A program made the position numbers and the translations under genes. From the NCBI GenBank assembly GCA_022564935.1, contig JADFKM010000030.1:1-23861 (forward strand): 23,861 nt of DNA, read 5' to 3'. Positions 17,444 through 23,861 of this stretch are shown piece by piece (position 1 is the first letter of the stretch; every line of letters begins with the position of its first letter). Source of the DNA: Candidatus Dadabacteria bacterium (GTDB lineage: Bacteria > Desulfobacterota_D > UBA1144 > Nemesobacterales > JADFKM01). The notes beneath the pieces are model-generated. The model was given only the letters and a program-made list of their open reading frames with translations, was not told where the DNA came from and did no database searches.

Positions 17444-19120
17444 ATGAAACAGAACTACGTAATATTTTTCATCCTATCATTTTTGATAATTATACTCTCA
17501 AGCCACTTCCTTTCCCAGAAAAAAGGACAAAAATCCCCGGAGCAAAAGCCCGTCCCTACCGCAAGCCCCGTATGGGGCCAGCCCCCGTACTCGCCGCCGA
17601 CCCAGACCGGAGCGGGATTCCCGGCGCCTACCCCACAGAAAACCCAGCAGCCCGCAGCCGCCGCAAAGAGCAGGAGCATAACACTCAAAACACCGCTTTA
17701 CACGGGGGTGATAGATACACTCGGCGGAACTATAACAAAATGGGAGCTTGCCGACTACAAAAGCACCATAAAACCATACTCGCCGCCCGTCGACGTGCTC
17801 CACGACACGCCGGGCGCATACAACAGCCGCGTAGTTATCGAAGGCATGGACATCCCGTACCCGATACCCTTCACCTACGAAGGCCCTTGGGAGATAGAGA
17901 TTTTCAGGGGCACTGAAATTCATCTCCTCTGGGACTCCGGAAAGGGAATAGAGATCAGAAAAACATACATCATTGACAGCGGAAGCTACCTCATCGAAAG
18001 CAGGGTGGAAGTGACGAACAAAACCCCCAACAGGCTGAGGTACAGTCTCGGAGTCGTGTGGCTTGCCGAGATGGCTAAGCAGAAGAACAGCGAGTTCAAC
18101 AGGAAGTTCATTGCGCTTATCTCAGGTGATGTGGAGCGCAAGGACAAGGCGCCCAAAAAGCCCGAGGAATTCAGGGGCGCCACAACGTGGTTCGGGTTCG
18201 CCGACAAATACTTCATAGCCGCATACCTGCCTGAAATTGGGGCGGAGACCGATCTTCGTTTCGACTCCGCGGGAGGAAACAAGCTCGTCAGGGCTTCATT
18301 CTCCTACCCCCCCAACGAAATAATACTCCCGGGGCAGGTCTCGGTGAAGTCTTCGAAGCTGTACCTCGGCCCGATGGATTTCAAGTACCTCCAATCCTTA
18401 GGCAAGGGGCTTGAGAACGCCGTGCAGTACGGCTGGGTGGGCTTCCTTGCAAGGCCGATGCTCAGCCTCCTCAAGGTCTTCCACGGCTGGTTCGACAACT
18501 ACGGCCTGGCAATAATACTGATCACCGTCCTAATAAGGGTGCTTTTCCTTCCCCTTACGATTAAAAGCATGGAATCGATGAAGAATATACAGACTAAAAT
18601 GCAGGCCATTAAGCCAAAGATCGACGCCATGAAAGAAAAGTACAAAGACGACAAAGCAAAGCAAAATCAGGAGCTGATGCAGATCTACTCCAGCCATGGG
18701 ATAAACCCCCTCAGCAGTCTGGGCGGCTGTATGCCCATGTTGATTCAGATCCCCGTTTTCATAGCGCTTTACGACGTGCTTCTGTACTCGATCGAGCTGC
18801 GCCACAGTCCGTTCCTGTGGATCGGCGACCTGGCGGAGCCGGAGTACCTCTTCGATATCCCCGGCATAGGAATTCCTTTCAGGATACTGCCCCTGGTAAT
18901 GGGGGGGTCGTGGTACATGTCGCAGAAGCTCACCCCGACAACGGCTCCAGGCGCCGACAACATGCAGATGAAGATGATGGAGTACATGCCTATCATATTC
19001 ACGGTTATGTTCTGGGGACTGCCCTCGGGTCTGATTCTGTACTGGACTGTGAGCAACTTGCTGTCAATTGTCCAGCAGCTTTGGGTCAATCAACGCATAG
19101 CTAAAAAAGGGAGGGCTTAG
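17444..19120 (+). CDS. yidC: Membrane protein insertase YidC (Gram-negative type)
   Basis: YidC inserts and folds inner-membrane proteins, alone or with SecYEG. The 558-residue protein has an N-terminal membrane helix (about 3-22), a Pro/Gln/Ala-rich linker, a large periplasmic beta-sandwich (about 70-335) and a C-terminal insertase core. The core includes Arg365 (ITVLIRVLFLPL), the positively charged residue of the hydrophilic groove, and the coiled cytoplasmic hairpin KMQAIKPKIDAMKEKYKDD, then GGCMPMLIQIPVFIALYDVL and the GLILYWTVSN helix. The periplasmic domain and length point to a Gram-negative envelope. Only four bases separate its stop from jag. Confidence 0.97.
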   Translation: MKQNYVIFFILSFLIIILSSHFLSQKKGQKSPEQKPVPTASPVWGQPPYSPPTQTGAGFPAPTPQKTQQPAAAAKSRSITLKTPLYTGVIDTLGGTITKWELADYKSTIKPYSPPVDVLHDTPGAYNSRVVIEGMDIPYPIPFTYEGPWEIEIFRGTEIHLLWDSGKGIEIRKTYIIDSGSYLIESRVEVTNKTPNRLRYSLGVVWLAEMAKQKNSEFNRKFIALISGDVERKDKAPKKPEEFRGATTWFGFADKYFIAAYLPEIGAETDLRFDSAGGNKLVRASFSYPPNEIILPGQVSVKSSKLYLGPMDFKYLQSLGKGLENAVQYGWVGFLARPMLSLLKVFHGWFDNYGLAIILITVLIRVLFLPLTIKSMESMKNIQTKMQAIKPKIDAMKEKYKDDKAKQNQELMQIYSSHGINPLSSLGGCMPMLIQIPVFIALYDVLLYSIELRHSPFLWIGDLAEPEYLFDIPGIGIPFRILPLVMGGSWYMSQKLTPTTAPGADNMQMKMMEYMPIIFTVMFWGLPSGLILYWTVSNLLSIVQQLWVNQRIAKKGRA

Positions 19121-19124
19121 AACT

Positions 19125-19802
19125 ATGCCTATAGTGATCGAAAAAGAAGGGAAAACAGTGTCTGAAGCCACAATCAGCGCATGCGAGGAACTGGGGGTGG
19201 CAAGAACCGATATAGAGGTGGAAGTCCTACAAGAGGGATCCAAGGGCGTGCTTGGAATAGGGAGCAAAATGGCCCGTGTCAGGGTCACCGTGAGCACCCC
19301 TAAGATGAGCGAAAAGGGCCTGCGCGCCAAGAAAACACTTGAAGACCTTCTGAAGTATTTTCTGAATTCATACGCAGTACTGCTCGAGGAAACCCCCGAC
19401 AGGGTAAAACTTGTTATAAAAAGCGCCGAGGAAAAGGGACTCATAATCGGCAGAAGGGGCGATATGCTCAGCTCTCTAGAATATATGGTGGGGAAAATCT
19501 CGAGTAAGGCAAGCGAGGAAGGCCGTGACAAAAGGGTAGTAATAGACGTAGACGGCTACCAGAAGCGAAGGGAGAGAACGGTAGAGAAGATCGTGAGGGA
19601 AGCTGCCAGGAAGGCCAAGAAGTTTGGAAGACCGTCCTACCTCGAGAATATGCCCCCGCACGAGAGGAGAATAGCCTACACCGTGCTCAAAAAGATACAC
19701 GGCGTAAAGGTGGAAACCAAAGAAGTAAACGACGGCAAGACCATAATTGTAGTCCCCACAAGGGGCGGAGGTAAGCCGGAAGAAACCCGCCCGGAGGAGT
19801 GA
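19125..19802 (+). CDS. jag: Jag/KhpB RNA-binding protein
   Basis: The 225-residue protein has the three usual parts. First is a Jag-N domain (1-50, IVIEKEGKTVSEA...GVLGIGSKMARV). Next is a KH domain with the GxxG loop GRRG at 109-112. Last is an R3H domain (about 150-205, EAARKAKKFGRPSYLENMPPHERR). KhpB proteins bind RNA and are linked to envelope and cell-division control, and the gene is a standard partner downstream of yidC. Ribosome-binding site GGAGGG lies about 10 bases upstream, inside the end of yidC. In many genomes mnmE follows; here a G-rich spacer and a zinc-ribbon gene follow instead. Confidence 0.93.
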   Translation: MPIVIEKEGKTVSEATISACEELGVARTDIEVEVLQEGSKGVLGIGSKMARVRVTVSTPKMSEKGLRAKKTLEDLLKYFLNSYAVLLEETPDRVKLVIKSAEEKGLIIGRRGDMLSSLEYMVGKISSKASEEGRDKRVVIDVDGYQKRRERTVEKIVREAARKAKKFGRPSYLENMPPHERRIAYTVLKKIHGVKVETKEVNDGKTIIVVPTRGGGKPEETRPEE

Positions 19803-19948
19803 ACAGAGGAGTAATTACAAACACTGCTAGAGAAGTTGTAATTTATGGGGCGGCGGCGGCACACAGGGGGAGCGGAGCACGGCCCAGGGGAGCAGGGGGC
19901 CGCATGTGTTGGCGGCGGACAACTAGAAGCGACAAGGCAGAGGTGCTT
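19803..19948. repeat. Spacer with inverted repeat and strongly G-rich plus strand
   Basis: AATTACAA (19813-19820) and TTGTAATT (19836-19843) form a perfect 8-bp inverted repeat with a 15-nt loop, right after jag. The plus strand then becomes extremely G-rich to about 19918, with GGCGGCGGCGG and four runs of at least four G. This could fold as a long-loop G-quadruplex. The inverted repeat lacks a T-run, so it is not a classical terminator. Confidence 0.55.
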
Positions 19949-20278
19949 ATGAGCGGCGACAAACCATCCAAAACTGAAGACGAATACTTTGCCAAAGAAG
20001 ACGCAGAGAAGAAAAAGCGCCTTCAGAAGAAGGTAAAAGAAGAGAGGGCGCACGAGGAGCGCGAATCCACCCGTGACATCTGGCACATGACCTGCCCCAA
20101 GTGCGGGGCAAAGCTCAGCGAAATCGTTTTCAGGGGAATAAAGATCTACAAATGCTCGGAGTGCAACGGAGTATGGCTCGACGACGGCGAGCTCCAGAAG
20201 CTGGCAGGCCCCGAAGAGAAGAGCGTGATCAACGAATTCCTCAAGCTGTTCAAGCCCGGCAGGGTAAGCCCCGACTAA
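19949..20278 (+). CDS. TFIIB-type zinc-ribbon protein
   Basis: The 109-residue protein has a charged, helical N-terminal half (1-45, rich in Lys and Glu, probably coiled) and a zinc ribbon with Cys49/Cys52 (CPKC) and Cys69/Cys72 (CSEC). The typical GVWLDDGELQKL follows, as in small zf-TFIIB proteins of unknown function. I chose ATG 19949 because AGAGG lies 6-10 bases upstream and the sequence before it, although open, is the G-rich spacer and codes for an unlikely Ala/Arg/Gly-rich stretch. Its TAA overlaps the tadA stop on the other strand by four bases. Confidence 0.82.
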   Translation: MSGDKPSKTEDEYFAKEDAEKKKRLQKKVKEERAHEERESTRDIWHMTCPKCGAKLSEIVFRGIKIYKCSECNGVWLDDGELQKLAGPEEKSVINEFLKLFKPGRVSPD

Positions 20279-20745
20279 ACCGAAACTCCGCGAAGCTTTT
20301 TGAAGAACCGGGTTAGCAGCTCGGAGCACTCATACTCTAAAACGCCTTCAGTTACCTCAGCCGTGTGGTTCAACCTTCCGTTAACCCCAATAGCGTATTT
20401 GCTCACCACGGTCCCCGACTTGGGGTCTCTCGCGCCGAACACCACCCGCCCTACCCGCGAGAGAACCACCGCGCCCATACACATCGCGCACGGCTCCAGA
20501 GTCACGTAAAGCGTAGCTCCGGTAAGGCGCCAGCCGCCTAGTGCACGCGACGCTTCCCTGATGGCCTCCATCTCGCCGTGGGCCGTAGCGTCCTCCGCTC
20601 CCTCCGTCCTGTTATGCCCGGAGCCCACGACCTCACCCCCCTCATCCACAACAACGCAGCCAACGGGCACCTCCCCCTCACTCTCGGCTTCCCTCGCCCG
20701 CTCAAGGGCAAGGCGCATGTACCTCTCGTCATCTGTATGGGTCAC
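20275..20745 (-). CDS. tadA: tRNA-specific adenosine deaminase
   Basis: TadA deaminates A34 to inosine in tRNA-Arg(ACG), an essential decoding step. The 156-residue protein has the zinc-dependent deaminase motif His56-Gly-Glu58 (the more usual form is HAE) and PCAMC with Cys86/Cys89, plus EVPVGCVVV. GTG 20745 is the start that keeps the first helix complete (ERYMRLALERA). A TATAAT (minus, 20754-20759) lies only about 8 bases before it, so the message would be nearly leaderless, with AAAGGA very close to the start. Convergent with the zinc-ribbon gene. Confidence 0.95.
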   Translation of the reverse strand: MTHTDDERYMRLALERAREAESEGEVPVGCVVVDEGGEVVGSGHNRTEGAEDATAHGEMEAIREASRALGGWRLTGATLYVTLEPCAMCMGAVVLSRVGRVVFGARDPKSGTVVSKYAIGVNGRLNHTAEVTEGVLEYECSELLTRFFKKLRGVSV

Positions 20746-20835
20746 AGTCCTTTATTATACCGGCTCCGCTATGAGACGGCAGAGCACAGGCGCTTAACTA
20801 GGCTCGAAAATTCGGGTTGAATACTTCTTTTCATT

Positions 20836-20874
20836 ATCTGCTTGCAGATGCAGTGCAATGTATTACAATATAAT
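20836..20874 (+). promoter_or_regulatory. Toxin-antitoxin promoter with palindromic operator
   Basis: TTGCAG (20842-20847), 16-bp spacer and TACAAT (20864-20869) form a promoter; TATAAT at 20869-20874 is an alternative -10. The perfect palindrome ATCTGC-TT-GCAGAT (20836-20849) overlaps the -35, and a second dyad TTGCA...TGCAA (20842-20858) overlaps the first. This is the expected place for autorepression by the ribbon-helix-helix antitoxin. Confidence 0.55.
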
Positions 20875-20906
20875 ATGAAGTAACACGAACAGGGGGACGC
20901 CGCGAA

Positions 20907-21122
20907 ATGGCCAATATATCGCTCAGGCTGCCCGACGAGATGCTTAAAGAGCTCAAAAGGGTCGCCGAAGAGACGGAACGCTCTAAGTCATACCACATTA
21001 AGAAAGCAATCGAGGCTTATCTAGAGGACTATGCAGATCATGCTATAGCATTGAAACGCTTGAGTGATCCTACAGATAAATTAATTACAAGCGAAGAGCT
21101 AAGAAAGAAGCTTGGCATATAA
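20907..21122 (+). CDS. Ribbon-helix-helix antitoxin (RelB/CopG type)
   Basis: The 71-residue protein starts with the ribbon-helix-helix DNA-binding unit (ISLRLPDEMLKELKRVAEETERSKSYHIKKAIEAYLEDY, residues 4-42). The acidic/basic tail (about 43-71) would wrap the toxin. Such proteins neutralise RelE/ParE toxins and repress their own promoter; the palindromes just upstream fit this. AGGGGGA lies about 10 bases before ATG 20907. The first third is GC-rich like the host genes, while the rest turns AT-rich near 20990, inside the gene. It overlaps the toxin by 11 bases. Confidence 0.88.
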   Translation: MANISLRLPDEMLKELKRVAEETERSKSYHIKKAIEAYLEDYADHAIALKRLSDPTDKLITSEELRKKLGI

Positions 21123-21378
21123 AATAATCTACAAAAGTTCTGTTGCTAGAGACCTGAAAATAATAGATAAACAACAAGTACAAAGAATTCTAGATAAAAT
21201 AGAAGAGTCTCTATCTGAAAACCCGCATAAATACCCTATGCTACATGGCTGGTTTAAAGGACAAAGAAAACTTGTTGTGAGCAATTATAGAGTCATATAT
21301 AAAATTTTAGAAAACATTGAAGAAACCGTAATAGTTGCAAAAATCAGCCACAGGAAAGACGCTTATAAATTACAATAA
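21112..21378 (+). CDS. RelE/ParE-family toxin
   Basis: The 88-residue basic protein has the RelE/ParE fold: IIYKSSVARDLKII, two helices (QQVQRILDKIEESLSENP), HGWFKGQRKLVVSNYRVIYKI, and the end ISHRKDAYKL. The Arg in YRVIYK and the HR...Y at the C-terminus fit the RelE-like mRNA-cleaving type better than gyrase-targeting ParE, but this is inference. The start is TTG 21112 inside the antitoxin gene (11-bp overlap), with a weak AAGAAAGAAG before it; no ATG is available. Weak initiation would keep toxin below antitoxin. It is strongly AT-rich. Confidence 0.88.
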   Translation: MAYKIIYKSSVARDLKIIDKQQVQRILDKIEESLSENPHKYPMLHGWFKGQRKLVVSNYRVIYKILENIEETVIVAKISHRKDAYKLQ

Positions 21379-21455
21379 TACTACTTACATTTTCTGGCAT
21401 GAAGGAAAACTAGGAATCTCTATCGCTATAAACTAATTCGAGATTAAACAAATTG

Positions 21456-22388
21456 CTAATATACTTTTATACGTTCTACCTTATTTTTTAAAGGCAAATG
21501 CACAATCTCTACTAAATTTTCCACCTGTGATTTATCTTGACCAATGAGAAATCTGTCACATGATGATGCAATTACAAGATTTATCATATCTACATCTTTT
21601 TCAGTAACATCTGCGTAGGTTGTACTATCACCTCGTTCATACATCCAAAGACAAGTATTTTTAGTTAATGGAACTATTTTTTTAGCACCTGGTGTTAAAA
21701 TTCCTACTCCGTAAGGATTATTAGGGTTATAATCCTCTGGCGGCAGAAGTAAAAAAGGATTATCAGTTGTAACATATGAGGTATTCTCGGGCGCACAAGT
21801 AAAGACCCATTCCATTTGTCTTAAGTAATTTGCAAAATCTGGGCTTTGATTTAACATAGAGGCAAGCGTTAACTGTCTATTCATTTTTAATGTGTAATTA
21901 TCCCTTTTCACAAATTCCATAAAATCTTGTGGGTCTCCGTCGAGCTTTTCACCAGTTTCTTCTTCGAATTTTGACAATATTTGTCTTGTATTGTCTTCGG
22001 ATGAATACATAATTTGGCAAACTCGCTTGATGGTTTTTTCGTAAAATTCATTTACAAAATTTTCGAAATCTGGAACCCTATGTTTAATAAAGCTAATAAA
22101 TAACGATAATAGATCTCTATCATCTTGAGAAAGGGGTTCTCTAGCTTCTATTTTGTGGATGACTGGTTTAGCCCATGATTCAACATTAGACAATATTTTT
22201 TCAATTTCATTATTCTTTTCCCCATCCTTATTAACAACGGTATAAAAATCTTTCTCTACTGCTGTGTTTTTGGGTGTCTGTCTCCGATATTCTTCATTTT
22301 CCGAGTCAAATACCCATAAATAACCATCTCGGCAGAACCCTTCCAAGTAAAACTGTGGCAGGTAATGATGTCGTTTCGGTGTACTCAT
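21456..22388 (-). CDS. DUF4238 family protein
   Basis: The 310-residue protein begins TPKRHHYLPQFYLEGF and contains YVTTDNPFLLL and KKIVPLTKNTCLWM, the three conserved stretches of DUF4238. The biochemical function is unknown to me; the conserved His pair and Asp-Asn-Pro could be catalytic. It has no signal peptide or membrane segment. ATG 22388 lacks a ribosome-binding site and lies 12 bases after a TACATT box, so a very short leader is likely. It is strongly AT-rich like the convergent toxin gene, and lies 93 bp downstream of trpG on the same strand. It looks like an acquired accessory gene, possibly defence-related. Confidence 0.85.
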   Translation of the reverse strand: MSTPKRHHYLPQFYLEGFCRDGYLWVFDSENEEYRRQTPKNTAVEKDFYTVVNKDGEKNNEIEKILSNVESWAKPVIHKIEAREPLSQDDRDLLSLFISFIKHRVPDFENFVNEFYEKTIKRVCQIMYSSEDNTRQILSKFEEETGEKLDGDPQDFMEFVKRDNYTLKMNRQLTLASMLNQSPDFANYLRQMEWVFTCAPENTSYVTTDNPFLLLPPEDYNPNNPYGVGILTPGAKKIVPLTKNTCLWMYERGDSTTYADVTEKDVDMINLVIASSCDRFLIGQDKSQVENLVEIVHLPLKNKVERIKVY

Positions 22389-22400
22389 CTATTAGCTATT

Positions 22401-22428
22401 AATGTAAGTACTGTTATTAGATGTTCAA
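22401..22428 (-). promoter_or_regulatory. Possible promoter of the DUF4238 gene
   Basis: Minus strand: TTGAAC (22423-22428), 16-bp spacer, TACATT (22401-22406), each matching four of six consensus bases. The message would begin only a few bases before ATG 22388. Confidence 0.35.
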
Positions 22429-22481
22429 GGGACGAAATCGAAGAATATGTGGGTAGGGAATCACCCCATTTAACTAAAGCA

Positions 22482-23054
22482 CTACCCCTTCGCAAGCTCG
22501 ATGAAGTTGCGGAGCAGGTCTTTGCCGTGGGTGGTGAGTATGGACTCGGGGTGGAACTGAACGCCTTCGATGGGAAGCTCCTTATGACGAATCCCCATAA
22601 TCTCGTCCTCGTCGGTCCATGCGGTGACCTCGAACTCCTGCGGCAGGGAGTCCCGCTCGACGATGAGCGAGTGGTAACGCGTGGCCTCGAAGGGGTTCGG
22701 AAGCCCGGAGTAAATCGTCCCGCCGTCGTGATGTATGAGAGAGGTCTTGCCGTGGAACAGCTTGTCGGCGCGCACGATATTAGCCCCGAATGCGTAAGCC
22801 ACAGACTGGTGACCCAGGCACACGCCCAGCAACGGAACCCTCCCCGCGAACTCCTTAATAAGCTCCACCGAGACCCCGGCCTCGCGCGGGGTGCACGGCC
22901 CCGGGGACACCACTATGGAGCTTGGGTTGAGGCGGGCAGCCTCCTCCAGGGTGATCTTGTCGTTCCTGTACACCTCGACCTCCTCGCCGAGCTCCGCCAG
23001 GTAATGGACGAGGTTATAGGTGAACGAGTCGTAGTTGTCAATCATGAGTATCAT
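22482..23054 (-). CDS. trpG: Anthranilate synthase glutamine amidotransferase subunit
   Basis: TrpG hydrolyses glutamine and feeds ammonia to TrpE for anthranilate synthesis. The 190-residue class I amidotransferase starts [19 protein letters not shown]. It has the nucleophile Cys79 (LLGVCLGHQ) and His168/Glu170 (GVQFHPES), completing the triad, plus the oxyanion-type PGPCTP. Many bacteria use one such protein for both TrpE and PabB, so a dual role in folate synthesis (PabA) is possible. It lies 61 bp downstream of trpE, and no trpD follows; the DUF4238 gene does. Confidence 0.93.
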   Translation of the reverse strand: MILMIDNYDSFTYNLVHYLAELGEEVEVYRNDKITLEEAARLNPSSIVVSPGPCTPREAGVSVELIKEFAGRVPLLGVCLGHQSVAYAFGANIVRADKLFHGKTSLIHHDGGTIYSGLPNPFEATRYHSLIVERDSLPQEFEVTAWTDEDEIMGIRHKELPIEGVQFHPESILTTHGKDLLRNFIELAKG

Positions 23055-23115
23055 CGGCCGATACTCCCCCCCTCACATATATTGCCGCTCAGTACCGCCG
23101 TCATAACACCCACCC

Positions 23116-23861
23116 TCACAACCCCTCCTTCGCGATCTCGACGGCCCGTGTGAGGGCATCCACCTTGCTCACCGTTTCTGCGAACTCCCTCTCAGGGTCA
23201 GAGTCGGCCACTATGCCCGCTCCGGCCTGAATGTAGATGGTGTCGCCCTTTATAAGGAACGTCCGAATAGTGATGGCCATGTCCATGTTCCCGGAGAAGC
23301 TCACGTACCCCACGGCACCCCCGTAAGCGCCCCTTCGCACGGGCTCTATCTCCTCGATGATCTCCATAGCCCTCACCTTCGGCGCCCCCGACAGGGTGCC
23401 CGCCGGGAAAGTGGCCCTTATCACGTCGAAAGCGTCCTTGCCGGGCTTGAGCGTCCCGACGACGTTCGAGACGATGTGCATCACGTGGGAGTAACGCTCC
23501 ACACTCATAAGCTCGTCAACCAGGACTGTGCCCGTGCGAGATACCCTGCCCACGTCGTTGCGGGCCAGGTCTACGAGCATTATGTGCTCTGCGCACTCCT
23601 TCGGGTCGGCAAGCAGCTCTTTCTCCAGAGTGCTGTCTTGCTCTTCGTTCTCTCCGCGCGGCCTTGTGCCCGCTATGGGGCGCGACTCGATGCCCCCGTC
23701 CACCACCCTTACCATCACCTCGGGAGAAGAGCCGACCAGGGTGTCTGAGCCCATTCTCAAATAAAACATGTACGGGGAGGGGTTGAGCACCCGGAGCGTC
23801 CTGTAGAGGTCGAATGGCGGGACGTCGAGGGGCTTGCTCCAGCGCTGTGAAATGACGGCCT
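23116..23861 (-). CDS. trpE: Anthranilate synthase component I, N-terminus beyond window
   Basis: About 248 C-terminal residues are visible, from [10 protein letters not shown] to the end. They include [68 protein letters not shown] and [17 protein letters not shown], the chorismate-binding core of TrpE. It makes anthranilate from chorismate and ammonia. The N-terminal tryptophan-binding part that would separate TrpE from PabB lies outside the window, but the NPSPYMFYL form and adjacency to trpG favour TrpE. The frame is open through the window edge, so the gene continues to the right. Confidence 0.92.
   Translation of the reverse strand, partial: AVISQRWSKPLDVPPFDLYRTLRVLNPSPYMFYLRMGSDTLVGSSPEVMVRVVDGGIESRPIAGTRPRGENEEQDSTLEKELLADPKECAEHIMLVDLARNDVGRVSRTGTVLVDELMSVERYSHVMHIVSNVVGTLKPGKDAFDVIRATFPAGTLSGAPKVRAMEIIEEIEPVRRGAYGGAVGYVSFSGNMDMAITIRTFLIKGDTIYIQAGAGIVADSDPEREFAETVSKVDALTRAVEIAKEGL

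Noticed and set aside
19799-19948. 50-codon N-terminal extension of the zinc-ribbon protein
   Set aside because: Encoded by the G-rich spacer, biased to Ala/Arg/Gly; a ribosome-binding site fits the internal ATG 19949.
21415-21445. AATCTC...GAGATT inverted repeat between the toxin and DUF4238 genes
   Set aside because: Six pairs with a 19-nt loop in AT-rich sequence, likely by chance.
22365-23153. 262-codon plus-strand frame
   Set aside because: It is the antisense shadow of trpG and part of trpE, which carry full family motifs; its own product resembles nothing.

Overview
The window is part of a bacterial chromosome. YidC has the long periplasmic domain typical of Gram-negatives, one gene encodes a signal-peptide-II lipoprotein, and the order serA-hisZ-purA is one I associate with deltaproteobacterial/Desulfobacterota-type genomes. 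That lineage guess is inference; there is no rRNA or marker phylogeny here. Base composition is moderately GC-rich, except for an AT-rich island at about 20.99-22.44 kb and one AT-leaning orphan gene at 5.1-5.8 kb.

Layout. At 1-1.24 kb is the Fe-S subunit of a glycolate-oxidase-type enzyme (minus, cut by the window edge). It is preceded on the same strand by a small one-pass membrane protein whose Lys/Ala/Pro repeat tail is interrupted by an in-frame TAG. At 2.3-4.2 kb is a B12-binding radical SAM enzyme with an extra C-terminal domain. From 4.3 to 9 kb lies an accessory stretch: a multi-pass membrane protein, an orphan AT-leaning gene, phoH behind a hairpin-rich leader, a small hypothetical, a bacterial metallothionein with a dyad over its promoter, an OB-fold-like lipoprotein and a PsbP/Mog1-like protein. 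At 9.2-11.1 kb is a secreted subtilase-like protein with altered active-site residues and a C-terminal sorting signal.

From 11.4 to 15.5 kb the serA-hisZ-purA operon (serine, histidine and purine synthesis) reads leftward from a near-consensus promoter. tatC is divergent from it. Next comes the conserved rpmH-rnpA-yidD-yidC-jag cluster (16.66-19.80 kb), which couples a ribosomal protein, RNase P and the membrane insertase. It is followed by a G-rich spacer, a zinc-ribbon gene and convergent tadA. In many bacteria mnmE follows jag; it is absent here.

At the right end trpE (cut by the window edge) and trpG read leftward. Downstream of trpG, where trpD/trpC often lie, is an AT-rich island with a RelB/RelE-type toxin-antitoxin pair under a palindromic operator and a DUF4238 gene. 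No tRNA, rRNA, CRISPR array or transposase was seen. I saw no clear undescribed multi-gene system. The best leads are the amber-interrupted repeat protein, the metallothionein with its dyad promoter, the extended radical SAM enzyme, the altered subtilase active site and the island behind trpG.
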